Source: Acidobacteriota bacterium (GTDB taxonomy: Bacteria; Acidobacteriota; Terriglobia; Bryobacterales; Bryobacteraceae). Taken from it: 64,000 nt of DNA. Numbering within the stretch: the stretch's first letter is position 1; each line of letters opens with the position of its first letter. The notes below the pieces were generated by a model. That model ran no database searches. It was not told the DNA's origin and was given only the letters and a program-made list of their open reading frames with translations. The stretch spans positions 1 to 64,000 of the forward strand of contig JACTMJ010000006.1 in NCBI GenBank assembly GCA_014584705.1. Direction: 5' to 3'. Shown here piece after piece: positions 47,603 to 55,859 of this stretch. Both the position numbers and the translations under genes were made by a program.

Positions 47603-47673
47603 GGGGCGGCGGACCTCCAACCCGGCGCATTTCGGGACAAAATGCACCTGGCAATCCGGAGTTCCGCCGCCCC
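47603..47673 (-). terminator. long nested inverted repeat, terminator-like
   Basis: The outer arms GGGGCGGCGGACCTCC and GGAGTTCCGCCGCCCC pair at 15 of 16 positions around a 39-base interior. Inside, GCATTT-CGGGACA-AAATGC makes a second perfect stem. On the minus strand the outer stem is followed by ATTTTTCTT, so it can end the 47727 transcript; on the plus strand it is followed by TTAATTT. The long, nested shape is more than a simple terminator (see findings). Confidence 0.6.
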
Positions 47674-47726
47674 TTAATTTGTCACGGCAGTGTGACAAGC
47701 TCGAGGGAACGCGACCGCGACGCCGA

Positions 47727-48041
47727 TCAGACTTCGTAGTCTCCGTGGCTCCAGGTGACGGTGGCCAGCGCTTCGCGCATCATGTGGCGACGCCGGCGGA
47801 TACGCTCTTTCGCGGGCGCGAGGGTCCAGGAGAACATCCGCGAGACGCCAATCGGCGATGCCAGCACCACGACGAGGGTGGCGATCAGCCACGGCAGCGA
47901 CATGTGGGTCGCGACGGTAATGACCGCGAGATTCGCGGCCAGCCCAAATAGGAACGCGATGCCCAGCACCATCGCGAGCAGCCGCTTGGGTAGCGCCGCA
48001 AGCAGTTGCTCTCGCGTCATCTCTTCAACACTCTTCCTCAT
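47727..48041 (-). CDS. small membrane protein with two helices
   Basis: The product of 104 residues begins at ATG 48041 with GGAGG 9 bases upstream; the longer frame to 48143 is not used. Two hydrophobic segments (LLAMVLGIAFLFGLAANLAVITVA and LPWLIATLVVVLASPIGV) are separated by a few residues, giving an inner-membrane hairpin with both ends likely in the cytoplasm. The C-terminus is basic then polar (RIRRRRHMMREALATVTWSHGDYEV). No family was recognised. It is the last gene before the nested inverted repeat. Confidence 0.6.
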   Translation of the reverse strand: MRKSVEEMTREQLLAALPKRLLAMVLGIAFLFGLAANLAVITVATHMSLPWLIATLVVVLASPIGVSRMFSWTLAPAKERIRRRRHMMREALATVTWSHGDYEV

Positions 48042-48393
48042 TGTTCTTTGCCTCCGCCAGCAATTTGCCGGCAAGTCCATCCTCCCAGGAGCGGAGGCGT
48101 AAGTCTTGGCGAAGAGAGGCCGGCTTCGTACCTCCAGGCGCAAATCCGGACCCGAGGGCGCTGGTACGCTCCGCGATCATCTCTCGCGGAATGAATCATT
48201 TCCGGCGCTTAGTACCGGGCTGACCGCGAGGTACTTTGTCGTCCGCCCGAGTTCGCGCGACCGGACATTTGTAATGGGTAGTACTTTTTGGCATCCACGA
48301 ATTTTTCAAGCCGCGTTGGCGGGGCGGCCCGGCCTCGAAGCGGCGCAATCCGCCCGGCCGCGCTTGCGCCGGGGCTTCCAGTACAATCGAGAG
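48042..48393. other. 352-base divergent intergenic region
   Basis: It separates the small membrane-protein gene (minus) from the aldo-keto reductase gene (plus). The open frame that extends the reductase upstream through this region is Arg/Ser/Pro-rich and is not coding-like. No promoter of good quality was seen. Confidence 0.4.
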
Positions 48394-49455
48394 ATGATTC
48401 CAGGGCACGCCACCGCGGAGGGCACCAGCGGATTTGCCGCCCGATTTCCGGATGCGAGCGGCAACGGGTTCTTCCGGGAGGCCAACCGTTGGACGGTTTC
48501 GAGCCTGGGGCTAGGCAGCTATCTGGGCGAGCGGAGCGAGGAATGCGATCTCGCCTACTTCTCATCGGTAGTGGACGCGTTCCGAGGCGGCATCAACTTT
48601 TTCGACTCCGCCATCAACTATCGCCACCAACAGAGTGAACGTTCGATCGGCTCCGCGCTGCGCAAGCTGATCCGCGACGGCGAAGCGAGCCGGGAAGAGT
48701 TTGTCGTTTGCAGCAAGGCGGGGTTTGTGACGCCGGGCGCATTGCCCGATTTCGATTTTGCGGGCGACGACGTGGTGCGCGGCATTCACTGCATGCGGCC
48801 CGACTTTCTGACGGATCAAGTCGCGCGGAGCCGCGAAAATTTCGGGCTGGACTGCCTGGACGTGTACTACATTCACAACCCGGAAACCCAACTGGCGGAC
48901 ATGGAACGGGCGGCGTTCCTCAACCGGATACACCGCGCGTTCGAAGCAATGGAAACGTGCGTCTCCGACGGCTGGATCCGCGCGTACGGCGTAGCGACCT
49001 GGGACGGCTTCCGGCGGCGCGACGAGGCGGACCGCGGATTGCAACTGGCGGAACTCGCGGGTATCGCGCGGCGGGTCGGGGGCGACGGGCACCACTTTCG
49101 CTTCATTCAATTGCCATACAACTTCGGGATGGTGGAAGCCTTCGCGATTGCCAACCAGCGGCGGGGCGCGGAAGCGGCAAAGAACATCCTGGAGATGGCG
49201 GCGGACGAGGGGATTCACGCGGTGGCGAGTGCGTCTCTCCTGCAATCCCGTCTGGCGCGGGGCCTGCCGGAGCAGACAAAGCGCCTCTTTCCCGGAGCCG
49301 AAACCGATGCGCAGCGCGCCATCCAGTTCGCGCGCGGCGCTCCGCACGTGGTGAGCGCGCTGGTGGGAATGAGCACCCGGGAGCACGTGGCCGAGAATCT
49401 CGGGGTGGCCCGCCTGGCTCCGGTGTCCGCCGAACTTTACCGGAGGCTCTTTTAG
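48394..49455 (+). CDS. aldo/keto reductase
   Basis: The product of 353 residues is a (beta/alpha)8-barrel NADPH oxidoreductase. The Asp-Tyr-Lys-His tetrad is visible: FFDSAINYRHQQSERSIGSAL (Asp, Tyr), FVVCSKAGF (Lys) and YYIHNPE (His). Later segments are IRAYGVATWDG and the C-terminal ALVGMSTREHVAENL, which binds cofactor. The ATG at 48394 is chosen because the upstream 96 residues of the longer frame are Arg/Ser-rich. It begins a plus-strand unit: reductase, UvrC-like gene 5 bases later, then an RsbW-like gene overlapping by 35 bases. Confidence 0.9.
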   Translation: MIPGHATAEGTSGFAARFPDASGNGFFREANRWTVSSLGLGSYLGERSEECDLAYFSSVVDAFRGGINFFDSAINYRHQQSERSIGSALRKLIRDGEASREEFVVCSKAGFVTPGALPDFDFAGDDVVRGIHCMRPDFLTDQVARSRENFGLDCLDVYYIHNPETQLADMERAAFLNRIHRAFEAMETCVSDGWIRAYGVATWDGFRRRDEADRGLQLAELAGIARRVGGDGHHFRFIQLPYNFGMVEAFAIANQRRGAEAAKNILEMAADEGIHAVASASLLQSRLARGLPEQTKRLFPGAETDAQRAIQFARGAPHVVSALVGMSTREHVAENLGVARLAPVSAELYRRLF

Positions 49456-49460
49456 CCAGC

Positions 49461-50639
49461 GTGTTTTCACCGGCCCCAGTGCGCGTTGCCCTGCCCCGCG
49501 CGGATGCGGAACTGAGCGCCCTCCTGGACGCGCTCCCCGAACGGGCCGCCGTGTTTCTGCTGGAACTTGGCGAAGGGCGGGAACCCTATCTGGGGCGCTG
49601 TGCGAACTTGCGCCGCCGGATGCAGCGGGTGCTACGCGCGGCCGGCGATGCGTCGCGCCTGTTGCAGTTGCGGGGCCTCGCCCACAAGCTGGCGTACTGG
49701 CAGACGGGATCTTCGCTGGAATCGAGCCTGGTGCTGCTCGAGCAGGCGCGAACCCATTTCCCGGAGAGGTATCGCCGCATGCTTCGCCTGCGCCTCCCTT
49801 GGTACGTCCGATTGCTCATGAAGAACCGGTTCCCGCGGGTGTCGATTTCCTCCCAGCCGGGCGAACCTTCCGCCACCTTCGGGCCGTTTCTTTATCGCTC
49901 CCAGGCCGAGGGTTTCGCCGGCCGCGCGCTCGATCTTTTCCTTCTGAGGCGCTGCGAGGAAGAACTCGCGCCCGCGCCGGATCATCCCGGTTGCATTTAC
50001 GGCGAGATGAACATGTGCCTTCGCCCCTGCCAGGCGGCGGTGAGCGACGCGCGGTACCGGGAGGAGTCCGAGGCCTTTCTGCGCTTCCTCGCGAGCGATG
50101 GCGAATCTTTGCGCACAGAGCTCGAATCCGAGCGGACGCAGGCGAGCGCGGACCTGGATTTTGAACAAGCGGCCCGGGCGCACAAACGCCTGCGGAAGCT
50201 CAGCGAATGCCGGCAGGGCTTGAACAGCCTCTGCACCGTGCTCTCCCGTTTGCATGGAGTGGCGGTGACGCCGACGCCCCAGGAAGGCGAAGTGCGGCTC
50301 TGGCCCGTCGTCGCCGCCCGGCTGCAAAGAGCCGCGACGCTGCCCCTCGACGGAATCTCCGGAAGCGCGGTGGCGCACTGCTTTCGCGAAGACGCCCGCC
50401 AGCCGATCCAGGCTCCCGAGGAAACCATGCGGGAAGACTTGGCCGTCCTCACAAAGTGGAGCGCATCCACCTGGTGCGACGGCGAGTGGGTGAAGGTAGA
50501 TCAAGGAAGCCCCCCCCCGGTTCGCAAGATCGCTAACGCGGCTCGCCGCGTCCACACCCGGCGATGGGGAAGCGGAGTAACGTCAGAAGGAGAGGGGGCC
50601 GCCGATGAAACCAAGGTGCTACCGCCTGATGATGGATAG
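49461..50639 (+). CDS. truncated UvrC-like protein (GIY-YIG-like, 4Fe-4S and UVR segments only)
   Basis: The product of 392 residues starts at GTG 49461, with GGAGG 14 bases upstream at the end of the reductase gene. It aligns with the N-terminal half of UvrC: a degenerate GIY-YIG domain (AVFLLELGEGREPYLGRCANLRRRMQRVL), then KNRFPRVSISSQPGEPSATFGPFLYRSQAEGFAGRAL, the cysteine segment CIYGEMNMCLRPC (C178, C186, C190) and a UVR-type motif LDFEQAARAHKRLRKL. The endonuclease and helix-hairpin-helix half of UvrC is missing, and the last about 100 residues are unlike UvrC. It is probably not a full excinuclease; a repair or regulatory role is inference. Confidence 0.75.
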   Translation: MFSPAPVRVALPRADAELSALLDALPERAAVFLLELGEGREPYLGRCANLRRRMQRVLRAAGDASRLLQLRGLAHKLAYWQTGSSLESSLVLLEQARTHFPERYRRMLRLRLPWYVRLLMKNRFPRVSISSQPGEPSATFGPFLYRSQAEGFAGRALDLFLLRRCEEELAPAPDHPGCIYGEMNMCLRPCQAAVSDARYREESEAFLRFLASDGESLRTELESERTQASADLDFEQAARAHKRLRKLSECRQGLNSLCTVLSRLHGVAVTPTPQEGEVRLWPVVAARLQRAATLPLDGISGSAVAHCFREDARQPIQAPEETMREDLAVLTKWSASTWCDGEWVKVDQGSPPPVRKIANAARRVHTRRWGSGVTSEGEGAADETKVLPPDDG

Positions 50640-51060
50640 CAACGTGGAGGACGCCGTAGTGGCCTCGACCATGATCCGGGGCCTATTGGAACAACTCCAC
50701 GCGGCGCGGCGCGATACCGACATGGTGGAACTCTGCCTCACCGAAGCGCTCGTGAACGCCGTGCTGCATGCTTACGAAGGAAAAAGCGGCTCCGAAGTCT
50801 TCCTCGATATCGAGATGAAGTCCGGCGCGATCGCACTGGAGGTGATCACCACCGGGATAGGAACCACCAAGGCAGCCTTGGAAGCCGTGGCCGCGAAAGC
50901 CGCGCGTTTTGACCCCAACGCGATCGAAGACTTGCCGGAGGGCGGCCGTGGAATGCTGATCATCTCTACCGGGATGGATGAGTGGGACTACTTCCAGCGC
51001 GGGAACACCAATGTGCTGCGGATGTGCAAATACCTGAGCAGCGCCGCGCAAGGCGCGTAA
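50605..51060 (+). CDS. RsbW-like anti-sigma-factor-type ATPase (HATPase_c)
   Basis: The product of 151 residues is a GHKL-fold protein like RsbW/SpoIIAB. The N box is ELCLTEALVNAVLHAYEG, the second glycine box is LPEGGRGMLIISTGMDEW. The first box reads EVITTGIGTTK: the Asp expected in DxGxG is Thr, which could weaken nucleotide binding. ATG 50605 has a GGAGAGGGGG ribosome site and overlaps the end of the UvrC-like gene by 35 bases, so the two are co-expressed. It probably binds a sigma factor or another partner, with an STAS antagonist elsewhere. Confidence 0.8.
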   Translation: MKPRCYRLMMDSNVEDAVVASTMIRGLLEQLHAARRDTDMVELCLTEALVNAVLHAYEGKSGSEVFLDIEMKSGAIALEVITTGIGTTKAALEAVAAKAARFDPNAIEDLPEGGRGMLIISTGMDEWDYFQRGNTNVLRMCKYLSSAAQGA

Positions 51061-51071
51061 GGACCCAAGAG

Positions 51072-51090
51072 CAGGTGAGGGCGTCACCTG
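51072..51090 (+). terminator. short hairpin after the RsbW-like gene
   Basis: CAGGTGA-GGGCG-TCACCTG has 7-bp arms, 12 bases after the stop at 51060 and before the convergent gene's stop at 51124. No T-tract follows. Confidence 0.4.
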
Positions 51091-51123
51091 GGATATCGCG
51101 ACGCCCCGCCCGATTCACTCCGC

Positions 51124-52188
51124 CTATTGCACGACGGTAATTTCTTCCGGCTTTGCCGCTTTCGCTTCAGACGTGCGTTTCCGCGCGGAGTTCACCAAAT
51201 TTATGACATCGGTTTCAGGCACATCCATCGTCAGGAACAGCGTCTTCGCGTCCGTGCGCATCTGGATGGCATTCAGCATGTTGGTGAACGCGGCGGGGGG
51301 AGCGGGCTGCCCCTCCTTCGGGGGCTGCGAAACGATCATGGATCGGAAGAAACTCAGGACGTTCATCAGGGCCGTGGCATCCTCCGGCGACGTTGAAATT
51401 ACTTCGAGGCCGATGTTAATCGTGGGGCCCAGTTTAATCCCACCCTGCGTGGATTCGACTTTCTTAAAGAAGTCACCCGCCATCGCGCCCGGACCCGCCT
51501 CCTGGCCCGCATTCCCGCCGGAAAGCGCGCCTGCCATGGTCGCCGGAGAGACAGCGCTTACCATCCAGATGTCGTAGCGGCTGCTGACCTCGTTTACACG
51601 GCTCAGGATGCCGGAGGATAGCGCGCCCTGCTTCTTGTCCAGAACCTGTTTCACCTGAGCGGAATTGCCGGCCAGGATTGTGCCGGGGTCGAGGAAGACC
51701 AGCGTGTCCCGGTCCTTGTTCGTTTTGGTTTCGGGTGTGTAAAGGGTGTAGCCCTTGTAGGATTCCGTCGTGCCGCCCTTCGCAAGGATGGCCTTTCCGA
51801 TGCGGGAGGGGTCAAAGGTACCGGAGATGAAGCCCACGCCGACGGCGCCGCCGGGCTTCGGCGCACCGGACGCGGCGGGCGGAGTGTAACCGGCGAAGAG
51901 CACACTGCGGATATCCCGCTTAGGATCCACGCCCGTCATCGCGGTGAACTCGGCCAGGCTGTTCGTGCTCTCGGGAGTGGACTTCATGAACTCCTGGGCG
52001 AGTCCCGAGCTGAGAATCGCTTGCACATCCACGCCCACCACAGCCTCCGAGTTCGCGGGAAGCAGGGATAACAGCCTGGAATCCGCGGCGAACGCGAGCG
52101 TGGCAAGGGCAAAGATGGCCAGCGTCACGCGGCTGGCAATGGAGCGCGTGATCGAACGCGCAAGTCTTGAACACGGGTTACGCATCAT
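51124..52188 (-). CDS. exported protein, DUF3352-like
   Basis: The product of 354 residues has a long N-terminal signal (cut near residue 35, ATLAFAADS). The mature part has LLPANSEAVVGVDVQAILSSGLAQEFM, a feature of DUF3352-type proteins, then GYTLYTPETKTNKDRDTLVFLDPGTILAGNSAQVKQVLDKKQGALSSGILSRV and a beta-rich region. Family members are periplasmic proteins of unknown function. No lipobox cysteine is seen. ATGs at 52188 and 52185 are both possible. It is convergent with the RsbW-like gene and lies just upstream of the riboflavin gene on the same strand. Confidence 0.65.
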   Translation of the reverse strand: MMRNPCSRLARSITRSIASRVTLAIFALATLAFAADSRLLSLLPANSEAVVGVDVQAILSSGLAQEFMKSTPESTNSLAEFTAMTGVDPKRDIRSVLFAGYTPPAASGAPKPGGAVGVGFISGTFDPSRIGKAILAKGGTTESYKGYTLYTPETKTNKDRDTLVFLDPGTILAGNSAQVKQVLDKKQGALSSGILSRVNEVSSRYDIWMVSAVSPATMAGALSGGNAGQEAGPGAMAGDFFKKVESTQGGIKLGPTINIGLEVISTSPEDATALMNVLSFFRSMIVSQPPKEGQPAPPAAFTNMLNAIQMRTDAKTLFLTMDVPETDVINLVNSARKRTSEAKAAKPEEITVVQ

Positions 52189-52251
52189 GCTGGGAGCATC
52201 CTCTCAGTCCAGATTACGGGCACAGAAGGCAATCTGTTCCGCCTCAATGAA

Positions 52252-53406
52252 CTATTGCGTAATCGGGATGCTAACCAGTTCCGTAATTTTTATCCCGTAG
52301 GCTTCGAGAGCCACCACCGTGCGCGGGACATTGGTCATCAAACGAATGGTGGAGAGGCCAAGGTCGCGCAGTATCTGTGCGCCAATGCCGTTCTCGTACT
52401 GAAGCGGGCCGGTTTCGCGATTTCCTTCCGTCCACATGCGGCCGTGCTCGATGGGGCGGATTTCCATTCCACCGGGCTTCCCCGCGGTATCCGGCCCGGG
52501 GGCGAGGCGGAAGCCAAGACCGGTATGGTGCAGATAGACCACGACCCCGTAGCCTTCCTCCGCAATGCGCGCCATCGCGCCGTGGAGAAGCTGATGGGTA
52601 TCGTTCGACGGAGAGCGCAGGACGTCGCCAAACGCATTCCGGCTGTGCATGCGAACCAGAACATTGTCGCGATGGGCCACTTCGCCGCGCACATACGCCA
52701 AATGCACTTCCCCGTTCACCAGGGAGCGGTACGCAATCATTTGGAACGGGCCGTACGGAGTCTCCACCCTCCCGGTTGCCATGCGCTCCACGATGCTCTC
52801 GTGTTCCAGGCGGTAGCGGATCAGGTCCGCCACGGTGATCATCTTCAGTTGATGCTTTTCGCAAAAGGCGAGCAACTCGGGGCGGCGGGCCATCGTGCCG
52901 TCCTCATTCATGATTTCGCAGATGACTCCGGCGGGAGAAAGCCCGGCGAGGCGCGCGAGATCGACGCTTGCCTCGGTCTGCCCCGCCCTCACCAGCACGC
53001 CTCCATTGCGCGCGCGCAGCGGGAACATGTGGCCGGGGCGGGAAAGGTCCGACGGCTTGGACTGAGGGTCGATGGCCACTTTTACCGTGTGGGCGCGTTC
53101 GGCGGCGGAAATGCCGGTGGTAACGCCATGCGTGGCGTCGACCGATTCGCAGAAGGCGGTGCCGAAGCGGGTACTGTGCCGGGGGACAATGAGCGGCAGT
53201 TCCAACTGGTCGCAGCGCTCTTCCGTGAGGGCCAGGCAGATGAGTCCGCGCCCGTGCGTGGCCATAAAATTCACGACCGCGGGAGTCACCATCTCCGCCG
53301 CGCAGGCCAGATCGCCTTCGTTTTCCCGATCCGCGTTGTCGACGATGACGACCATGCAGCCGGCACGAAACTCCGCGATCGCTTCCTCAATGCTCACAAA
53401 CGCCAT
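52252..53406 (-). CDS. ribB: DHBP synthase with degenerate GTP-cyclohydrolase-II domain (RibBX type)
   Basis: The product of 384 residues. Residues 1 to about 200 are 3,4-dihydroxy-2-butanone-4-phosphate synthase, which makes the 4-carbon unit of riboflavin from ribulose 5-phosphate: [27 protein letters not shown] and [16 protein letters not shown] are intact. Residues about 205-384 keep the RibA fold ([40 protein letters not shown]) but the zinc-binding cysteines of GTP cyclohydrolase II are gone; the site reads [23 protein letters not shown]. Such proteins are called RibBX in other bacteria. ATG 53406 is preferred to 53445. Confidence 0.9.
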   Translation of the reverse strand: MAFVSIEEAIAEFRAGCMVVIVDNADRENEGDLACAAEMVTPAVVNFMATHGRGLICLALTEERCDQLELPLIVPRHSTRFGTAFCESVDATHGVTTGISAAERAHTVKVAIDPQSKPSDLSRPGHMFPLRARNGGVLVRAGQTEASVDLARLAGLSPAGVICEIMNEDGTMARRPELLAFCEKHQLKMITVADLIRYRLEHESIVERMATGRVETPYGPFQMIAYRSLVNGEVHLAYVRGEVAHRDNVLVRMHSRNAFGDVLRSPSNDTHQLLHGAMARIAEEGYGVVVYLHHTGLGFRLAPGPDTAGKPGGMEIRPIEHGRMWTEGNRETGPLQYENGIGAQILRDLGLSTIRLMTNVPRTVVALEAYGIKITELVSIPITQ

Positions 53407-53807
53407 AAGCTTCAGTATCGGACAGGTTTCCGCCGAACGCCGCATCGGGCCGGGGCGGGCAAGGACGGAAAGTCGCGAATCCCGCCAGAGGCCGAGTGCG
53501 GATTGCCTCGAAACGGCGGAGTACTATGGTACTTCGCAACAGCGGGGTGACGAGGATGCCGGGCGGGATGGCGGGTTTTCAGGCCGATTCGGTCCTATCG
53601 GTTAGTCTGCCAATAACCTCCCTAGTTTCAATAGCTTGCGTATGGTACTAATCTTTAATGGGCTAGAACCTCATCGGCCGTACTCCGGTCACTTCGCGTT
53701 ACCTTCGCCTTTAGGGAAAGGCCTCTCGCCAGTTACCTTGGGTCATGCCCGAAACGCAAAAGGCGACAAGCCAAACGGAGCGGGATACCAACGGAGGCAA
53801 GAAGGCA
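53407..53807. other. 400-base divergent intergenic region
   Basis: It separates the riboflavin gene (minus) from the GTPase gene (plus). The part 53590-53680 is AT-richer than its surroundings and may hold the promoters; no consensus pair was found. GGAGG at 53793-53797 is the ribosome site of the GTPase. Confidence 0.5.
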
Positions 53808-54368
53808 ATGATGAACTCAAAGCAGAAGATGAACATCCTGGTATTGGGTCCGAACGGCAGCGGCAAGACCACCTTCCTCAATACCCTCTCCATGACCCCC
53901 ATCGTTGAAGTGGACTACCGCCACTCCGACGAAGTTATTGAGAACGACACGCCGCAGGGCGTTGAGTTTGGCGCGTTTATCACCCCGAATGTCGAAGTGG
54001 AACTCCGGGGCGTCCCCGCCGGTAACCGCTTCGACATGAACTGGGAAGTCGCTTGCGAGGGCACGGATGCAGTGATCATGCTTGTGCCCTCCGACGACCC
54101 CGAAAGCTTTGAGGAAGCTCACAAGGCTCTGGACACGGTAGAGCGGAAGCTCGATATTCCGGTGCTGATCTGCCTGACGAAATCCGACGAAGGCCTGGTT
54201 TGGAGCCACGAGGAAGTGGCGGAATGCTTCAGCGTTCCTTCCGACTTCATCGTCGATCTCAACCCGCGCGATTATAAAGATTCCTTCGACGCACTGAATT
54301 ATCTCTTCGAGTACCTGCCGGCGAAGCGCACCGAAGCGGAGCGAGAACTGGTCCGCAGCGTGGCCTAG
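53808..54368 (+). CDS. small GTPase (MglA/Arf-like)
   Basis: The product of 186 residues is read from ATG 53808, with GGAGG 10 bases upstream; ATG 53745 would add 21 polar residues. The P-loop is VLGPNGSGKTTFLN near the N-terminus. The DxxG position looks altered: the segment after the switch I region reads FGAFITPNVEVELRGVPAGNRFDMNWEVACEGTDAVIMLVP. The guanine-specificity motif is LICLTKSDEG (TKxD for NKxD). This fits the bacterial Ras-like MglA/Arf group that acts in polarity or with roadblock partners. A clean terminator follows at 54471. Confidence 0.8.
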   Translation: MMNSKQKMNILVLGPNGSGKTTFLNTLSMTPIVEVDYRHSDEVIENDTPQGVEFGAFITPNVEVELRGVPAGNRFDMNWEVACEGTDAVIMLVPSDDPESFEEAHKALDTVERKLDIPVLICLTKSDEGLVWSHEEVAECFSVPSDFIVDLNPRDYKDSFDALNYLFEYLPAKRTEAERELVRSVA

Positions 54369-54470
54369 CCCTGGCGGTGAGACGCCCAAGGGCGCAAGAC
54401 GGAGCGATCCGTTTGAAGAGTGCCGCCGGCCAAGCCTCCGGCCCGGCGGACGAAACAAGATTGTGAGTAG

Positions 54471-54497
54471 AGCCCGCGTTGCCTGCGCGGGCTTTTC
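54471..54497 (+). terminator. rho-independent terminator after the GTPase gene
   Basis: AGCCCGCG-TTGCCTG-CGCGGGCT is a perfect 8-bp stem followed by TTTTCC, about 100 bases after the stop at 54368. Confidence 0.85.
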
Positions 54498-54517
54498 CAT
54501 TTGCGGAATACGCGGAG

Positions 54518-54994
54518 TCAGATGGAAAGCGGCACAACGCTACCCGCGCCGCACACGCCCACGCCATTGTTCACGACACTCAGCAGGAAGTTGAATATCA
54601 GGGCGTAGATGGCCTGCTCGTTGACCTGGGTCTGGCCGGGCAATCTGTAATTCACCGGGAGTTCCTTGACGATCTGCAGCGAGATCGCCATCGGGTCCAC
54701 ATCCCCATCGCCATCCCGGCGGTTCGCCACCACCAGAGGCGTTTGCAGCACCTTGCCGCTGCCGCCGTCAATGTAGAACTGGCAGCGTGAAAACCATCCG
54801 GTATTGGTCGGGCTGGCGGCATCGAACAGGAGCAACGGAGAGGACCGGTCCACGGCCGTCAGATTCATCAGCACGAAGCGCCGCTCGTCGCGCAGTTCGC
54901 AGACAAAGCCCGTCTGCCGCGCGACATTTTCGAGGAACTCGAGGTCGAGTTCCAGCACCACCAATTCTTCCTTGCCCGCACGCACAACTTGCAT
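54518..54994 (-). CDS. hypothetical protein, family not recognised
   Basis: The product of 158 residues starts at ATG 54994 with AAGGGGAG just upstream. It has no signal peptide. A predicted alpha/beta start (EELVVLELDLEFLENVARQTGFVCELRDERRFVLMNLT) is followed by a mixed region and a hydrophobic C-terminus (IYALIFNFLLSVVNNGVGVCGAGSVV), which could be a buried helix or membrane-associated. Convergent with the GTPase gene and divergent from the HAD gene. The codon use is like its neighbours. Confidence 0.55.
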   Translation of the reverse strand: MQVVRAGKEELVVLELDLEFLENVARQTGFVCELRDERRFVLMNLTAVDRSSPLLLFDAASPTNTGWFSRCQFYIDGGSGKVLQTPLVVANRRDGDGDVDPMAISLQIVKELPVNYRLPGQTQVNEQAIYALIFNFLLSVVNNGVGVCGAGSVVPLSI

Positions 54995-55124
54995 AGACTC
55001 CCCTTATTGTAAGGCACGCGAACGCGCCACCCGACACGAGAAGCGCGCCGCGCCGCCGGGCCTCGGTTCGAGACCGGCGGATTCCGGGCCCGGCCGCGGC
55101 GGAATGTGGCAGACTGGAGGGCAA

Positions 55125-55853
55125 ATGGCTTCCCGCGGCGCCGAGCGTTCCACGCAATTCCCCTCCCTGTTCCTTTTCGATATCGACGGCACGCTGATGA
55201 GGGGGGCCGGACCTCAGCACCGGGAAGCTCTCGAATACGCCGCCGCGCGGGTGCTGGGGGTGCGGACCAGCACGGAAGGGATTCCGGTTCACGGGATGCT
55301 CGATACCGATATCGTCGCGGCCATGCTGCGCCGGGAAGGGGTGCCTCTCGTTCGCATTCGGGGCGCGATGGAGGAACTTATGCGCAGCGCGGAGCGCCGC
55401 TACGTCCGGAACGGACCGGGCTCGCTCACGGGCAAGGTTTGCCCCGGCGTGCGGGCGCTGCTGGCGCGGTTGCAGCGGCGCGGGGTTCCGCTGCTGCTCG
55501 TGACCGGCAATTTTGCCCGCATCGGCTGGCGCAAGGTCGAACTGGCCGGGCTCCGGCACTACTTCGCGCACGGGGCCTTTGCCGGCATGAGCGCAACCCG
55601 CGCCGGTCTGGCCCGCCTCGCGATTCGCCATGCCCGTGAGCGTGGATGGCTCAACGGCGTACCCGCCAACGTAAGCAGCGTCGTGCTGATCGGGGATGCG
55701 CCCTCCGACATCCTGGCCGCGCACAGCAACCGCATCCGCAGCGTTGCCGTTTGCACGGGCATCAGCACGCGGGAAGAACTGGAGGCGCACCGGCCGCACC
55801 TGCTGATTCGCAATCTGGGCGATCTGCGGCTCTCGGATTTTGGCGCGGACTGA
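55125..55853 (+). CDS. HAD-superfamily phosphatase/hydrolase
   Basis: The product of 242 residues begins at ATG 55125, with GGAGG 5 bases upstream. HAD motif I is LFLFDIDGTLMRG (nucleophile Asp, acid Asp), motif II is the Thr in LLLVTGNFARIGWRKVE, and motif IV is VLIGDAPSDILAAHSNRIRSVAV (usual GDTPxD here GDAPSD). A helical cap of about 60 residues sits between motifs I and II. It resembles phosphoglycolate-phosphatase-like enzymes; the substrate is unknown. It is convergent with pyruvate carboxylase, with only 6 bases between the stops. Confidence 0.88.
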   Translation: MASRGAERSTQFPSLFLFDIDGTLMRGAGPQHREALEYAAARVLGVRTSTEGIPVHGMLDTDIVAAMLRREGVPLVRIRGAMEELMRSAERRYVRNGPGSLTGKVCPGVRALLARLQRRGVPLLLVTGNFARIGWRKVELAGLRHYFAHGAFAGMSATRAGLARLAIRHARERGWLNGVPANVSSVVLIGDAPSDILAAHSNRIRSVAVCTGISTREELEAHRPHLLIRNLGDLRLSDFGAD

Positions 55854-55859
55854 TCCGAG

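Noticed and set aside
48106..48393. N-terminal extension of the aldo-keto reductase
   Set aside because: Extra 96 residues are Arg/Ser-rich and unlike the family; the ATG at 48394 gives the normal family start.
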